DNA of 64,000 bases from Channa striata (taxonomy: Eukaryota; Chordata; Actinopteri; Anabantiformes; Channidae): positions 22,211,781 to 22,275,780 of the forward strand of contig CM065178.1 of the NCBI GenBank assembly GCA_033026295.1, written 5' to 3'. Both the position numbers and the translations under genes were made by a program. Under the pieces are notes generated by a model. It saw only the letters and a program-made list of their open reading frames with translations. It made no database searches and was not told the DNA's origin. Of this stretch, positions 34,247 through 45,560 are shown piece by piece. Every line of letters starts with the position of its first letter. Within the stretch, counting starts at the first letter, position 1.

Positions 34247-34257
34247 ATTAAATTAAA
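34247..34257 (+). terminator. ccdc60: Candidate poly(A) signals of ccdc60
   Basis: Two overlapping ATTAAA hexamers about 90 nt past the stop codon. Another ATTAAA lies near 34374. No AATAAA was seen closer to the stop. Confidence 0.4.
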
Positions 34258-34522
34258 TGCAGGCTGAAACAGCCTAAAAATGAATGACAGGTCATCCTCC
34301 TCAAACAGTGGCCGCCTGATGTTGAAGCAGCGCAGTTGCTTATTTTTCTAGAACCATGATATGGATTATCATGATTAAATTTGCTCAAACCTCATTCTGA
34401 TCCAGAATTCTTAAAAAAGTTAAGTAGTAAAGTTTAAAGCACAGACAGAAGCCAGATGTTACAGGCCTGTGTCATCACAAAGAATGAATATGAAACGAGG
34501 TGCAAATTACATTTTCTTCCAG

Positions 34523-34687
34523 CAGCAGTTTGAATCCAGTCCAGCAGAAGTACGATGAAATTCACTATAGTCTGCGTGAATTGTCCACTGCGTCTGAACA
34601 TGCCAAAGTGGGAGACGCTCCCAAACTGTCTGGGACTTTAAACCGCACTCCCCCCGTCCAGTTTATCCTTGACAGGCAGTCAGACAG
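34523..34687 (+). other. Exon-like open segment of unknown affiliation
   Basis: 165 nt between a good acceptor (CATTTTCTTCCAG) and a good donor (GACAG|GTGAGA). Open in one frame, phase 2 to 2, encoding SSLNPVQQKYDEIHYSLREL and further on PPVQFILDRQSD. It begins 363 nt after the ccdc60 stop codon on the same strand. Candidates are an exon of an unrecognised downstream gene, an alternative 3' exon, or chance. Confidence 0.3.
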
Positions 34688-37600
34688 GTGAGATTTGAGC
34701 TTCTGCTTTTTAAATGAAACCTCACCCCACATTTCCACTGGTGATTTGCGAACTCAATACAAAATGGGGAAAATCCCTTTCCAGCCCTGCAGATCATGGA
34801 TGGCAGAGCAGGGCTGTGCTGAGAAGACATTTTGGAACAAACCAGTTTTCTGCTGTTGCTTTTGTTCCTCTGTGTAGCCATGTTTCATGTGGTTGATGAA
34901 GCCCAAAAAAACTGCATTCAGTAAAAGTACAAAGAAACATACAATAAGGATAAGGTATGCAGTGAAATTTGTACTTAATTAAAAGTACACGGTTTATATT
35001 TTACTAAGTACTCGACTCTTTTTTTCTCTGTCCTCTTCTAGTAAAAGACACAATAGATGGATAGATAGATAGATAAAAATATGGAAGGACAAACTGACAC
35101 TAAAAAAAGTGGTTTATTATGAAATGTGTAAAGTGACGTGATTTGATTAGACGTGGAGTAAAACTTACATACAGTTACTGTTACTGTGTCTGTACAGTAA
35201 CAAAGTATTGGGAGTTCGTTACTGTAACATTTTAGCCAACAGACAGAACAGTTTGAAAAACCCACTATAGGGAGGAAAGATAATTAGAAAAACTAATGAG
35301 CTATGAGCTCTTGATTTAAATCATTTCAGAAATGCCCCGATCTGAACTTTGTTCTACACTTTGATATGAAAAACAGCAGAATGTTAAGACGCTATCAGCC
35401 CGAGGGGCTCAGTGTCAGGGGCCCTATTAAGCGGGGGGGCAGGGGGGCGACAGCAGTACAAAGAGGCCACAGTTTGCTGCATAGTGAGAGCATTGATAAA
35501 TCACAAGATAAATAATAATTTGGTAGCTCCAGTGAGAACTCTCTTTGTGTACGTGATGCTGGTCGTTGTCTCTTCTTTCTTTCCTTCCTTCTGCAAAAAC
35601 CTACAAACCTTCCACATGCCCAGAGGTGATCTAAAGCGAGATGAGGTACAGACAATCGGGTTAACTTTTAACTCCACCCTCCCTAGGGGTGGTGCATATA
35701 AAAGTGCCTGACCCGTGACTCCGTGTGTGATAAGATTAGTGACCTCTGCCTCACTTTTTATTAGCCAGTCACTAATTTACAGCAACTGAATGTGTCTGAA
35801 TGGATGCGATTCTGTGAAAATGTTTATTAGATGGAATTTGTGTCATGTCTAATTAAAAGTAAGACAAGTGTGTGATATTTTAGCTCCTATTTTGTGAACT
35901 TCAGTCCTTTTGTCATTTGTGATCAGATGCTTTTCTTGTTACTGGTACAAATTTTTCTTTCCAGCAGGACAGAAACGTTCAGTCTGTGTGAGTGTGCGAT
36001 GTGGTGGGGGAGCGGCACACAGGGAAAGGGAGAAATGACTTGCCTGGAAGAGGACGGGTGGGGCTGGAAACGAGGGCAACAGTGAGCGAGCACACATTTC
36101 AGGAATGCCACACAGTCTGGGAGCTAAGCTCATCCCACCCCCCACTCACCGGGGCTACAGGCTGCCTTTCATTGGAACGTCTCACTCGGGGTTTGTGATG
36201 AACACAGCTGAGTCATGTTGAAATTACAAAGGAGTCGCGGTTACAAATTAGTGGCCAAAAGTTTAAGGCTGCACATTACAGTTTCACCATTTGACCAGCT
36301 GGAATGTTTGAGCCTCAAAAAAGATACACAGAGGAAACCACGAATGCTTGGATGTTCGAGACGAGCTCGGCCAATTTTCACCCTCTCAGATCAGTTAAAT
36401 CTGCTCCCTGTGTGAACGTCGGCCCATCTGTGGCCCGGGATTGGACAATTATTTCATTATTTGTTTATTAGATGTTATTAAGAAAATAATCTCTGTTGCA
36501 AACGTGATGCGTTGAGTTTGACAGACTCGGGGCAGGCTTGTCTGGGTTCAAACCCAGAATGGGGGGCCTCTGTGGAGCCTGCATTTTGCAGACAGTGGCG
36601 GTAGGAAATTTGCCACGTCTGTGCGGACTTATCTTTCTGAGAGGTGATGTTGGGGCTCGTGTCTCTGCTCACGTGAACCCACGTCCACGATCAAGTATTT
36701 AACTGTATTTTTAACTACAAATATTGTATAAAACGTATGTCATTATGGAGGTTTGCTGAGTGGATCTCAGGCTTGTGTTGGCTTGTTGTTGCAGATTGTC
36801 GTCTATAGTTTATGTCTGAAGTGTCGCAAAAACTATTACAATAGTCCGTTCACCCGCCAACAGTGGAATGTAATAATTCTGCTGCGTTACAGTTCACCGG
36901 TTCACATTCACTGATGTTGGGAGCTGTGTAAGGAGAACTTAGGGGAGCATTGTGCTGCCTTTGTTTGGCTTGGTGCAAATAGGCAAATGTGTCATAATGA
37001 AGATTTTTTTATATTTTATGGCAATATACTAGTATCTGTCTAAAACGGGCACCAATTGGTTGCATCAGGGTGATCCTCATGCTTCAGTCTAAAAATCAGG
37101 GTAGATTGTCTTTTATTTGGAAAATTCTTTTGTTTAATCCTTTTCCCAAAAACTCAGAGTACATCATAAAACCACATCCAGTTTCCACTTAAGTATTTAG
37201 AAAGTATTTATCTTTTTCTACTAGTACATGTTTGTCCTGAAGTATATACAGATTTCAAGGGTTGAATGATGAAACCTGTTAGCAACGACTGGGCAGACGA
37301 TGAGTCATCTGTGGGGATATTCACATTTTCTTTAAAAAAAAAAAACAGCTGCTATTGCAAAGCCGATCTGCTGGTGGCACAATAGACTGACTGTGACCAT
37401 CTATTTTTTAATAAGGAAATTTACTGAATATCCGTAAGAACTTGGATACATGTGACGAGAAGAGAAGAGCCCAGAAAGACAAAAGTCAAGCTCCTGTGCG
37501 TCTTGCAGATTAAATAAACTGGTTATCTGAAAGCAGTGCAAAGTACGATAGTACTAGTGCAAAAACACTGTGGTGATGTGAATTTAGAAGAACAAGCAAA

Positions 37601-38244
37601 AGATTTTACTGCCCGTTTAAGAAGAAGTAAAATATGGAAGCAGAGGAAATGAAAATGAGACAAACACAGTTTGACATTTTAAATCTAAACAGCCGCATTT
37701 TAACCTTATGTTTAGCTTTGAGGAGGAAGGTCATTCGGGCGCCTCGGCCCCGAAACCTTGTCGTCTTTCTGCACCTACAGGAAAATTCAATATTTACTCT
37801 CCAGTTTCCCACCAGCAGCCCCTCCGTGCTTGTGTTGGTATGAAAGTGCCTTTGACTGCACAGAGAGGAACAGAGAAGACGTGTTTGCTCAGTGCCACAA
37901 ACGTTATGCAATCGTTACTGCTCCTAGACATTATTATTGCATTGAAATGTAAAGGTTTACGGCAGTTCTTACAATCCTTTATACTTAAAAGTGATGTTGA
38001 TTATGACGCTAATTGTGGATGTTACATCAACTCGCTAGTTGTGAGTGTGAAGAAAAATCTAAAGTAAAAGCTGTAATGGCCACAGCACAGGCTTTGATGG
38101 CTCCATTATAGTCGTGCTCCTGCGTGTCCTTGCTCGGCCCTTTGTTCCACTGATAAATTCCCAGCAGCTGCCTCTTTGCACATGTACACGCTCTCTTATC
38201 GCTGCTCAAACAGCAAAGGGCACCTGCTGTTCCCGAGTCTCTCT

Positions 38245-38245
<1 letters not shown>

Positions 38246-38276
<31 letters not shown>
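38246..38276. repeat. (CA)n microsatellite
   Basis: About 15 CA units in intergenic DNA. Confidence 0.95.
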
Positions 38277-38277
<1 letters not shown>

Positions 38278-38744
38278 CAATATTTCCTCCTCAAATATTA
38301 TCCACAGATCCACCAGAGCAAAACTAATGGCTGCTTTAACTCCCGTGTCACTGTGACAATTATCGTTGAAGTTCAAAGTGACGTGTGTCGCGCTCACACA
38401 AGCTCAGCTGAAGTCGGACTTTGCAGCTGGTTAAAAAAACAGCGAGGCTTCAGCTTTAAGTGCACACGGGCGTTTTTACAGCTGAGCCAACCGAGGGAAA
38501 CCACCGGCTGTAAATACACCAGCATTAGTCGGCTGGTCCACTTTCACTTGCAGTAATTTTGCATTGTAAAATTCCAGCTATGGGCTGAAAACAATCTGAC
38601 CACATTTCTAAACTTATTTTTTAAGCACACTGGTTTGGTTCCTTAACCGTAACTCACAGTACATAAATGTGTGCAGACAGGCCTTTTCCTGTTCCTGTCG
38701 TCATCTTCCCCCGGGCCTGAGCTCTGCTCCGGTGCCTACTGGCA

Positions 38745-39285
38745 GATATGATAAGAGTTTATTGATCCCAGGTGGGGAAATTCTTGTGTTACAGCAGCAG
38801 TAAGAACAAAAAACAAGATAAAAAAAACAACAGTAGTAACTGTTCAAAGTATTAAACAAAAGATAAGTTGAATATTGCACAACAAATAAATTACACACTG
38901 TGTAAATTGCATTTTGTTTGTCACTGCAGTGATGTATTGTACAGTCTGATGTCTGTGGGGAGGACGGAGCGACAGTAGCCTCCTTCCTGCACTGGGGCTG
39001 TAACAGCTTTATGCTGAAGGAGCTGCTCAGATCCTCCACCGGGTGGGTGGGGTTATATCCATGATGGATGTTAGTTTGGCCAACATCCTTCTGTCTGCCA
39101 CCTCCTCGACGGAGCCCAGGACTGAGCCGGCTGTCCTACCCAGCTTGTTAGGTCTCTTCCTGTCTCTGTTCGTACTGCCTCTGCCCAGCCCACAACGGCG
39201 TAAAGCCTCCAATCCTCTGCAAAGCTGCTCCTTGCATTGGCGTGTATGAACTTGGAACAAATGAAAATGCTGCAAAACGTACTAA
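38745..39285 (-). mobile_element. 3' end of a decayed LINE (fish non-LTR retrotransposon)
   Basis: On the minus strand a degenerate C-terminal pol segment is readable: VEEVADRRMLAKLTSIMD preceded by NKLGRTAGSVLG and, after frame changes, by ATVAPSSPQTSD-like remnants. It ends in a 3'UTR whose plus-strand complement is TTTATTGATCCCAGGTGGGG, a signature I recall for fish LINE 3' ends. Frameshifts show it is inactive. The clade (L2/CR1/Rex-like) is not resolved. Confidence 0.7.
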
Positions 39286-40384
39286 TCAAGCAGAAATTGC
39301 TGAAACCTTCTGATTGGTCACAAGAGTGAGCTTCACTGAAAAGCTATGTGCATCTGAGGGTGTTGGTCAGTGAGTCAACTGCACCTCTTCACAATAACAC
39401 CCAACATGTTTGTACCATTTGTCTAAAAAAAAACTTCAACTGCAGCTTCACTGCATCTTTAAGTAACATGATGTAGTTTTACCTTTAGTTTTGTTCATGA
39501 ATGTCTGTTTGCTCAGAGCATCGCTGTTCCCAAACACAGGCTCAGAGATGGAAAGTGCATCATTAGTTAATGCAAATGCTTTTTTCCAAGAGCTGATGCC
39601 TTCCAACGTTTTACCAGCTTCATTATTCATCTATTGATCTCTGGCGTGTGGTTACAGCGGGAGTGCTCGGTGTTGCAACAGACGCAGTGAGGTTACAAGC
39701 TGAGGCACCTAGGGGATGTTTATTGCCTCCGATGAGGTGGTGCTGATGAAAAAACATCACAATCCAATGCCAAACAGGAAATGACATACTCCGCTTGTGT
39801 TTATGCATCTGCCTGTGGTTCGTATTTGTGTTTGAGCAGATGTAATAACTCCTGGCTAACGCGGACTGACACGTGAGCTAACAAAACATCCAAAAGTTGG
39901 GCTTTGTGGTGCGACTGTAGCTCTGTTGTAATAGTTTGAACTATCTTTACAAAGTTAGGACCTCGGAATTTGAATTTGATTGCTGATAGTCATATGCAAA
40001 GCCGTGTCAAGGTTAGAAAAGCTGATGCAATTTTAGTAACATCAAAAGACGCTGGTGGGGCGCAGTTCAAATCTCCTTGATCCACTCTGAATCTTTCTGT
40101 GAGCTTCAAAGGGAGGATCTGCCCATGCTGTGTAGGAGGAAACCAAGTGATTAATGTCTTCATCCAGCAGACACGCTGCCTCTTGCAGACCTGCCACATG
40201 TACAGGAAGTGAAACCATGGCGATGGAGGCTTGTGTAATGTGTGACGCCAGTTCTCCCAAAGCTTGCATTAGCTTGTGCCTATTAAATATCACTCCGGGA
40301 AGCGTTGGCCAGCCTGCTGCCTGCTGTCACTCACCGCGAAAGTCTCTTTTCTCTCTCCTCGCTGACCTTGGACGTTGTTCCAAA

Positions 40385-40412
40385 GTGTGTGTGTGTGTAT
40401 GTGTGTGTGTGT
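40385..40412. repeat. (GT)n microsatellite
   Basis: About 14 GT units with one TATG interruption. Confidence 0.93.
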
Positions 40413-42479
40413 GGATCATTTCTCTAGCAAAGGATGGTTATGTGGTTTGTCTTTACGATGAGAGGATTTCTAAATTGAAATGAATACATCTGTATACTCG
40501 ATCTTTTTTTGTTGCTTTCTACTTCACCGATATATTTGGAGACGTGTTGACACCCTTAGTACGAAATAAATGTCTTTTGATCAGATGTTAAAATTAACTT
40601 TCAGAATATTTAAGTCCCCCTCCTCGATGTGTTTTCTCGTTGTTTTATTCAAATAGGTGACCTTTACTTTCCAGAATGATTTATGTCCAGAGTTTGACAC
40701 TTAGAGGCTGTTGAACTGTTTATGGAAAAATTACTCGAGACACACGTTCTTATTGAAAGTGAAGTATTTGTTCCTGACTTTTACGACCTCGTCTGACTCC
40801 CATAAGTGGTCTTACTGTTCGGTGGGATCAGGCGTGCATTAACACACTCGACTGAGCTTCCTTTGTTGCCAGCGGTAACTGAGGATAACGATGTCTCTCA
40901 GCTCCAGAACGAGCCAGCTTCACTTAGCACAGGAGTGGAGTGTGTCCTGTGTGCATCACTGATCACATACATACGTGTGCAGTTCCTTGTTGGTTCACAC
41001 ACTTATGTTTAACCAGTGGTTGACCTGATCTGGTGAAGACTGACATTTCAGGGTCACACTGTTTCCCTGTTCGTCTTTTTGGCTGTTTTTCTTGCGAGGG
41101 AACGAACAGTTTGAACCGAACGATGCAAATTACAGACTAATGATTGATGACTCTTTTCTGCGCAGGAACTAGCTGTTAAATAATCAACTGGAATGTTGGG
41201 CGTGAATGAAATCTGGAAAAACAAGCCAGAAGCCGAGAAATAATTAGAGCAGAGACACACCTGTGGAGGCGGGAGGAGCGGGTGAACAGATGATTGAAGT
41301 CAGCAGTTTGTCTTTTAATCGTGCTGGTGATTCCTGTTCATCCGTGTCGTCACACAGAGATGGAAAGATGACGTGGGAACGACGGCTCACTCCAGGTGCC
41401 CTGAATACTAAGACCAACTGCCGTCCCCAGCTCCTGATCAGCCGCTCACTAGCCTTTAAATGAAAAAAGATTAAAGGAGGCTGTTTGAGGATTTTTCTTA
41501 GGTCAGGTGACTAAAATCACTCAGCCCTTAAGACTATTAACGGCAGAAAATGTGACCTCCAGCTCACCCCCCAACAAGCATCACCATCACCATTAGCACT
41601 CAGATTAGAAAACAGAGTTACACTATTACTCCTGCTGCCTCAGTCTTTAGTTTGCCCGACTTCACACACTTTTTGCATTCAAATCCTGTTTGATCAGCTG
41701 CCACACTTGTAAAGCTTTGCTGGTTCAGCACTTCTTCGGTTTCCTGTTATTGTGTCGGGGCCTGTTAGTTTAAATGAGCACATCGCTAATAGATTAGCTC
41801 TGAACATTTTACATGTTCTGCATAAACACTGAAGTAGCAGCTGCTGTGTAGTTTTGGAAATCCTCTTTGTAATACTGCTGAGTGAAGTAACCGGCTTTAA
41901 GGTTAATCCACATCCATGCGTAGGTGACGACCGCGTTATTTTGCCACAACAAAACTGGCTTTAATTAACCGTGCACTTTGACATCCGTGACGAGCTCCGT
42001 TTAATATGGATTGTTGTGGAAATATTGCAGAAAGATTAGTCAGCAGTTGTTCACTTTAATGCATTGCCACAGCGGGGAGTCACACAGTGCCCAAGGATCA
42101 AGCTCAGTCCGTTCTAGCCACTCGCCCTGACCACTTGCACGCTGGATGCAAACATGCACAAATTTCTGGGGATAGATTCCACACATGCTCATTACAAAAC
42201 ACGATGGCAAAAGTGAGAACGGGCTGCCTCACATGATTAACTTTACCACAAAGTCATGATATCATTAGTAATTATTATTACTTATTCTGCTAGTTGACCT
42301 TTTCCACACGTGCAGATATAAATGTTTGGCCTGGACACTGGAGGACTGGCGGAGATGATGGAACTTACTGTTCGTTGGCCTTTGCAGTGAACGCTGAAGT
42401 AGCGGGTTGATATTGAAGGAGTTTTACTTCACGCACATGAAGTAAACACAACCTGGATGGATTATTAAAGAGGCGTAGA

Positions 42480-42630
42480 CGTGTCAACCAAAATGACACA
42501 AAACAGTGGCCAACTGCCCAAAGATTGACACAAAATACTTAAAAGTGATCCACATAAAAAACAAAAAGACACTAAATGACCATCTAGGAATACAAAAAAG
42601 AAAAAAGCAGACACAGAGGAAAAACTGTTC
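42480..42630. repeat. Degenerate CAAAATGAC-type tandem repeat
   Basis: Irregular repetition of phrases such as CCAAAATGACACAAAA, GACACAAAATACTT, AAGACACTAAATGACC. The same vocabulary fills 61790-62600, so both look like members of one A-rich satellite-like family. Confidence 0.6.
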
Positions 42631-43031
42631 ATAACCATAAAGAGCCTGGTCACAATCTGCACTGAGGATGTGAGTGCAGACACACAACAATCTCACTCTC
42701 CTAAGAATCATATGATTGCATTCATATTTTTAATGGACAATTCAGTAACAGAACATCTCGTGTCAGTTTTTACAACAGTTGGAAAAGGCCCATAAATTAG
42801 GAAGAGTGAGGCTCTGCTCATACAGAGAATCAAAGCCCCAAAATGACATTCCTATGTAACTAAAATGCAAATGCGAATATGTTTCTGACAGGAGCGTGAT
42901 GAGTGAGTGAATATGTTCCATTTAAGCATCTTGTTTTTATCAATTAAACTCCACATTTAGTAATAGACGTTTCAGGGAGGTTGGTGAGTTTGGTGGTCAC
43001 AGTACGGTCACAGTACTGTCACCGACTCCAC

Positions 43032-43033
<2 letters not shown>

Positions 43034-43062
<29 letters not shown>
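43034..43062. repeat. (GT)n microsatellite
   Basis: About 14 GT units, preceded by GGTCACAGTACGGTCACAGT, a short direct repeat. Confidence 0.95.
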
Positions 43063-43064
<2 letters not shown>

Positions 43065-44875
43065 AGGGAGAAAAGCACTTGGATTAGGATTAGAAAACAA
43101 TTCCTCGTGTGTTTGATATAGCGAATAAAGACGTCATTCAATGCACTTTAAGACAATCACTTATGTTTTACCCGAAACATCTGCGCAGCTCTGTCAGCCA
43201 ACCAGTGGCTGAAACAAAACCAGAAATGGTGACTTCCACGCACAGACACTAAAGAAACCAGCATGAAATCAAAACAACTTTGCCAGCAGATATTTTTCAG
43301 TTTCAGCTCAACAGCTGTAAGGCCGATTTAGTCTTTGCTGTGGTTTGCGCCATACGAGGCAGGAAGCTCCACACCTCCCACCACAGCTTCTTGGGGGTAG
43401 TTAAAGCGAAGCTACGTCAAAGGCTGCTGCGGTTTCCTTTAACCTACCGCAAGAATACAAAATGGAGGCGAAATCACGATGAATATAGCTGACTGCACAG
43501 TTTCTCCTGTGAAATTCCCCATCCGTCTCTTCTAGATAATCTGCTGTCGTAAACACCTACTACGGCTGTGAACCAGAACGGGAGGACGACATTAACACAA
43601 AGCCCCGGTAATCAGGGACTGGAGCTAACGGAGACAGATAATCAGGCCCTGCAGACTTTAGGTCGGTTACATGAGTGTTGCATCTGAAAACATGATCCAA
43701 TCAGCTCATTCAGTGACGGGCTTTTGTTCAATGGGTGGACGGGACCAATCACAGGCCCTGCGACTTGAAAGGGACGACTGTCTCCTCCATCATACAACAT
43801 TACACCTCATTATGATTACAATAAAGGCCTGAGGGGGAAGGTGTGTTCCCCTCTTCTCTTCCAACCGAGCCTAAACCCCAACAATACGCTGACCTATTTG
43901 TGCTGATAAATAAGGACTTGAACCGTCTCAGCTTAGACTCCCAGGAATCTTTCAGCGACGTTAGAAGCCTTGTGTAATACAAGGAGCCCCCTCAGGAAAG
44001 TGAGGTTGTGTTGGTCTGTGTCCTAATGAGATTATTCACTGATCATGTAGAAATTGGCAGATACCAAAGAGAAAAACACACTTTAGCTGTTGAAACTAAA
44101 TCTGACTGAATAGTTGTTTAGGTTCAGATAACGTTAAAATTCCTGATTATCACCATCATGTCTGAGGGGAAAAACAAATGCTGTTAAGGTAATTAGAAAT
44201 GTAATCCAAAAATAATTAGCTTAGCCAGGTTTTTAGCTCATTATCACAAGTTATGGTGTAAGAAATTAGCAATTAAACCTGTAACTTACTCTTTGTGACG
44301 AAATTCCTGAAGGGTAAAATATGGCACACACCACAAGACAGTTAAGCAAGATAGTTTCTTCTGCCTCAGGTTCATACTAGGCCACAAAAGCCAACTACCA
44401 GTTTCAGTTCTTTGTCCCCTGTAAAACCAGGATAATAATGTGCCACACTATGAAGGAATCCTCTCAGTCAGGTGTCATGCAATGACTCAAAGGAGACGAG
44501 ATGCAAAGCAAAAAATTTTTTAATGCAGTATGTCGACTACAAGGAGAGCGGTGCACTAATCAGAAGGAAGGCTTTTTACATGCTTACATACAATGACTCC
44601 GAAGCAAACTACACAAATAAATAAAATGTTCTATTTAAATGATCAGTCCCCATCCCCGGTGGTAAAATTTACAGAAATACTGGCTTCCACCCACATTTCG
44701 CCAAGATCTATCATCAATCCTAGATCTCGTGCTGTAATTAAGTGAAGCAAACTTAACTTTTAGGAACTCCATCACCCACAAGCCAATGTAGCATTGCTAG
44801 TGGTACAGACCTGCTGTATTAAGGGGAGAATTATGTGCTTATTAACTTTATACACACAAGCAGATTCAGTGGCGT

Positions 44876-44881
44876 TTTATT
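44876..44881 (-). terminator. xbp1: Candidate poly(A) signal of xbp1
   Basis: AATAAA on the minus strand, 95 nt past the XBP1s stop codon. A distal ATTAAA lies at about 44519-44524, which would give the longer 3'UTR usual for XBP1. Which is used cannot be told. Confidence 0.4.
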
Positions 44882-44975
44882 GCTACTGAAGCAACGGTGT
44901 ATTGTAGTTAATGAACACTCCACGTTAGCTTTAACATGTACATACATTACAAATCATTTGGCTGTGGGGTCAGAT

Positions 44976-45560
44976 TTAGACACTGATAAGTTGGGGGAAG
45001 AGTTCATTAGCGAACATGTCGTCCCAGGAGCTTTCCGAGCACAGGGGAGAGGACATGTCACTGAACGGGGAGGGGGACCCTTCGTATCCGGAGTCGCTGT
45101 ACGTGTCCGCCAGGCAGGCCTCCTTGTCCAGACCGCCGAGGGCGGGGGACGAGGCCGCGGACAGGAAACCATCCATACGACTGCTTTTGTTACAGCTGGG
45201 GATGACCACTTCCTCTGGCTCGTCTTTGATGCAGACCGTCTCCTCCTCCACGACCACCACCACCTCTGTCATGGGGAAGGCAGTCTCGATCTTCTCATCC
45301 GCATCTGCGCCGCTCTCCACGTCGCTGCACTGCCCGTCGCTCTCCTCCTCCACGGGCTTGGTGTAAATGTGGTCAAAATGGATCAGTTCATTAAGGGTCT
45401 CCAGCTTAACTGATGAGGTCCCCAGAGGCGCAGGTGTGGTGGCAGGTACTGGGTTCCCTGCTCCGTCCAGCAGCACCTGCGACTCTTGGCACTCCTGCTC
45501 ACAAGACTTGAGGAACAGCTCTGGGTCAAGGATGTCCAGAATGCCCAGTAGCAAATCAGA
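44976..45560 (-). CDS. xbp1: xbp1 exon 5
   Basis: Begins TCTGATTTGCTAC after CTCACTAG. The XBP1s frame is open to the ISV stop at 44976. The XBP1u frame stops at 45383, so 178 nt of this exon are coding in both frames. The activation domain is rich in Glu/Asp with SYDSGYEGS-like DTYSDSGYEGSPSPFSDMSS. Confidence 0.96.
   Translation of the reverse strand, partial: SDLLLGILDILDPELFLKSCEQECQESQVLLDGAGNPVPATTPAPLGTSSVKLETLNELIHFDHIYTKPVEEESDGQCSDVESGADADEKIETAFPMTEVVVVVEEETVCIKDEPEEVVIPSCNKSSRMDGFLSAASSPALGGLDKEACLADTYSDSGYEGSPSPFSDMSSPLCSESSWDDMFANELFPQLISV

Larger units (their letters stand above)
34258..38744. other. Intergenic region downstream of ccdc60
   Basis: Apart from the exon-like segment at 34523-34687, a short GATA tract at 35055-35074 and the (CA)n tract at 38246-38276, nothing recognisable. 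ORFs present have no family features. Confidence 0.55.
39286..44875. other. Intergenic region between LINE relic and xbp1
   Basis: No convincing exon on either strand. It holds (GT)n tracts near 40385-40412 and 43034-43062 and a degenerate CAAAATGAC-type repeat near 42480-42630. The part from 44500 to 44875 may include distal xbp1 3'UTR. Confidence 0.55.

Noticed and set aside
36529..36560. GGGTTCAAACCC resembling a tRNA B box
   Set aside because: No A box or cloverleaf upstream; it is simply a short palindrome.
40042..40293. 83-codon minus-strand ORF with moderate protein character
   Set aside because: Not recognised, no neighbouring phase-compatible exons, and such lengths arise by chance.
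44835..45413. 192-codon plus-strand ORF antisense to xbp1 exon 5
   Set aside because: It mirrors the GC-biased activation-domain exon; no family features or own splice logic. Treated as a shadow.
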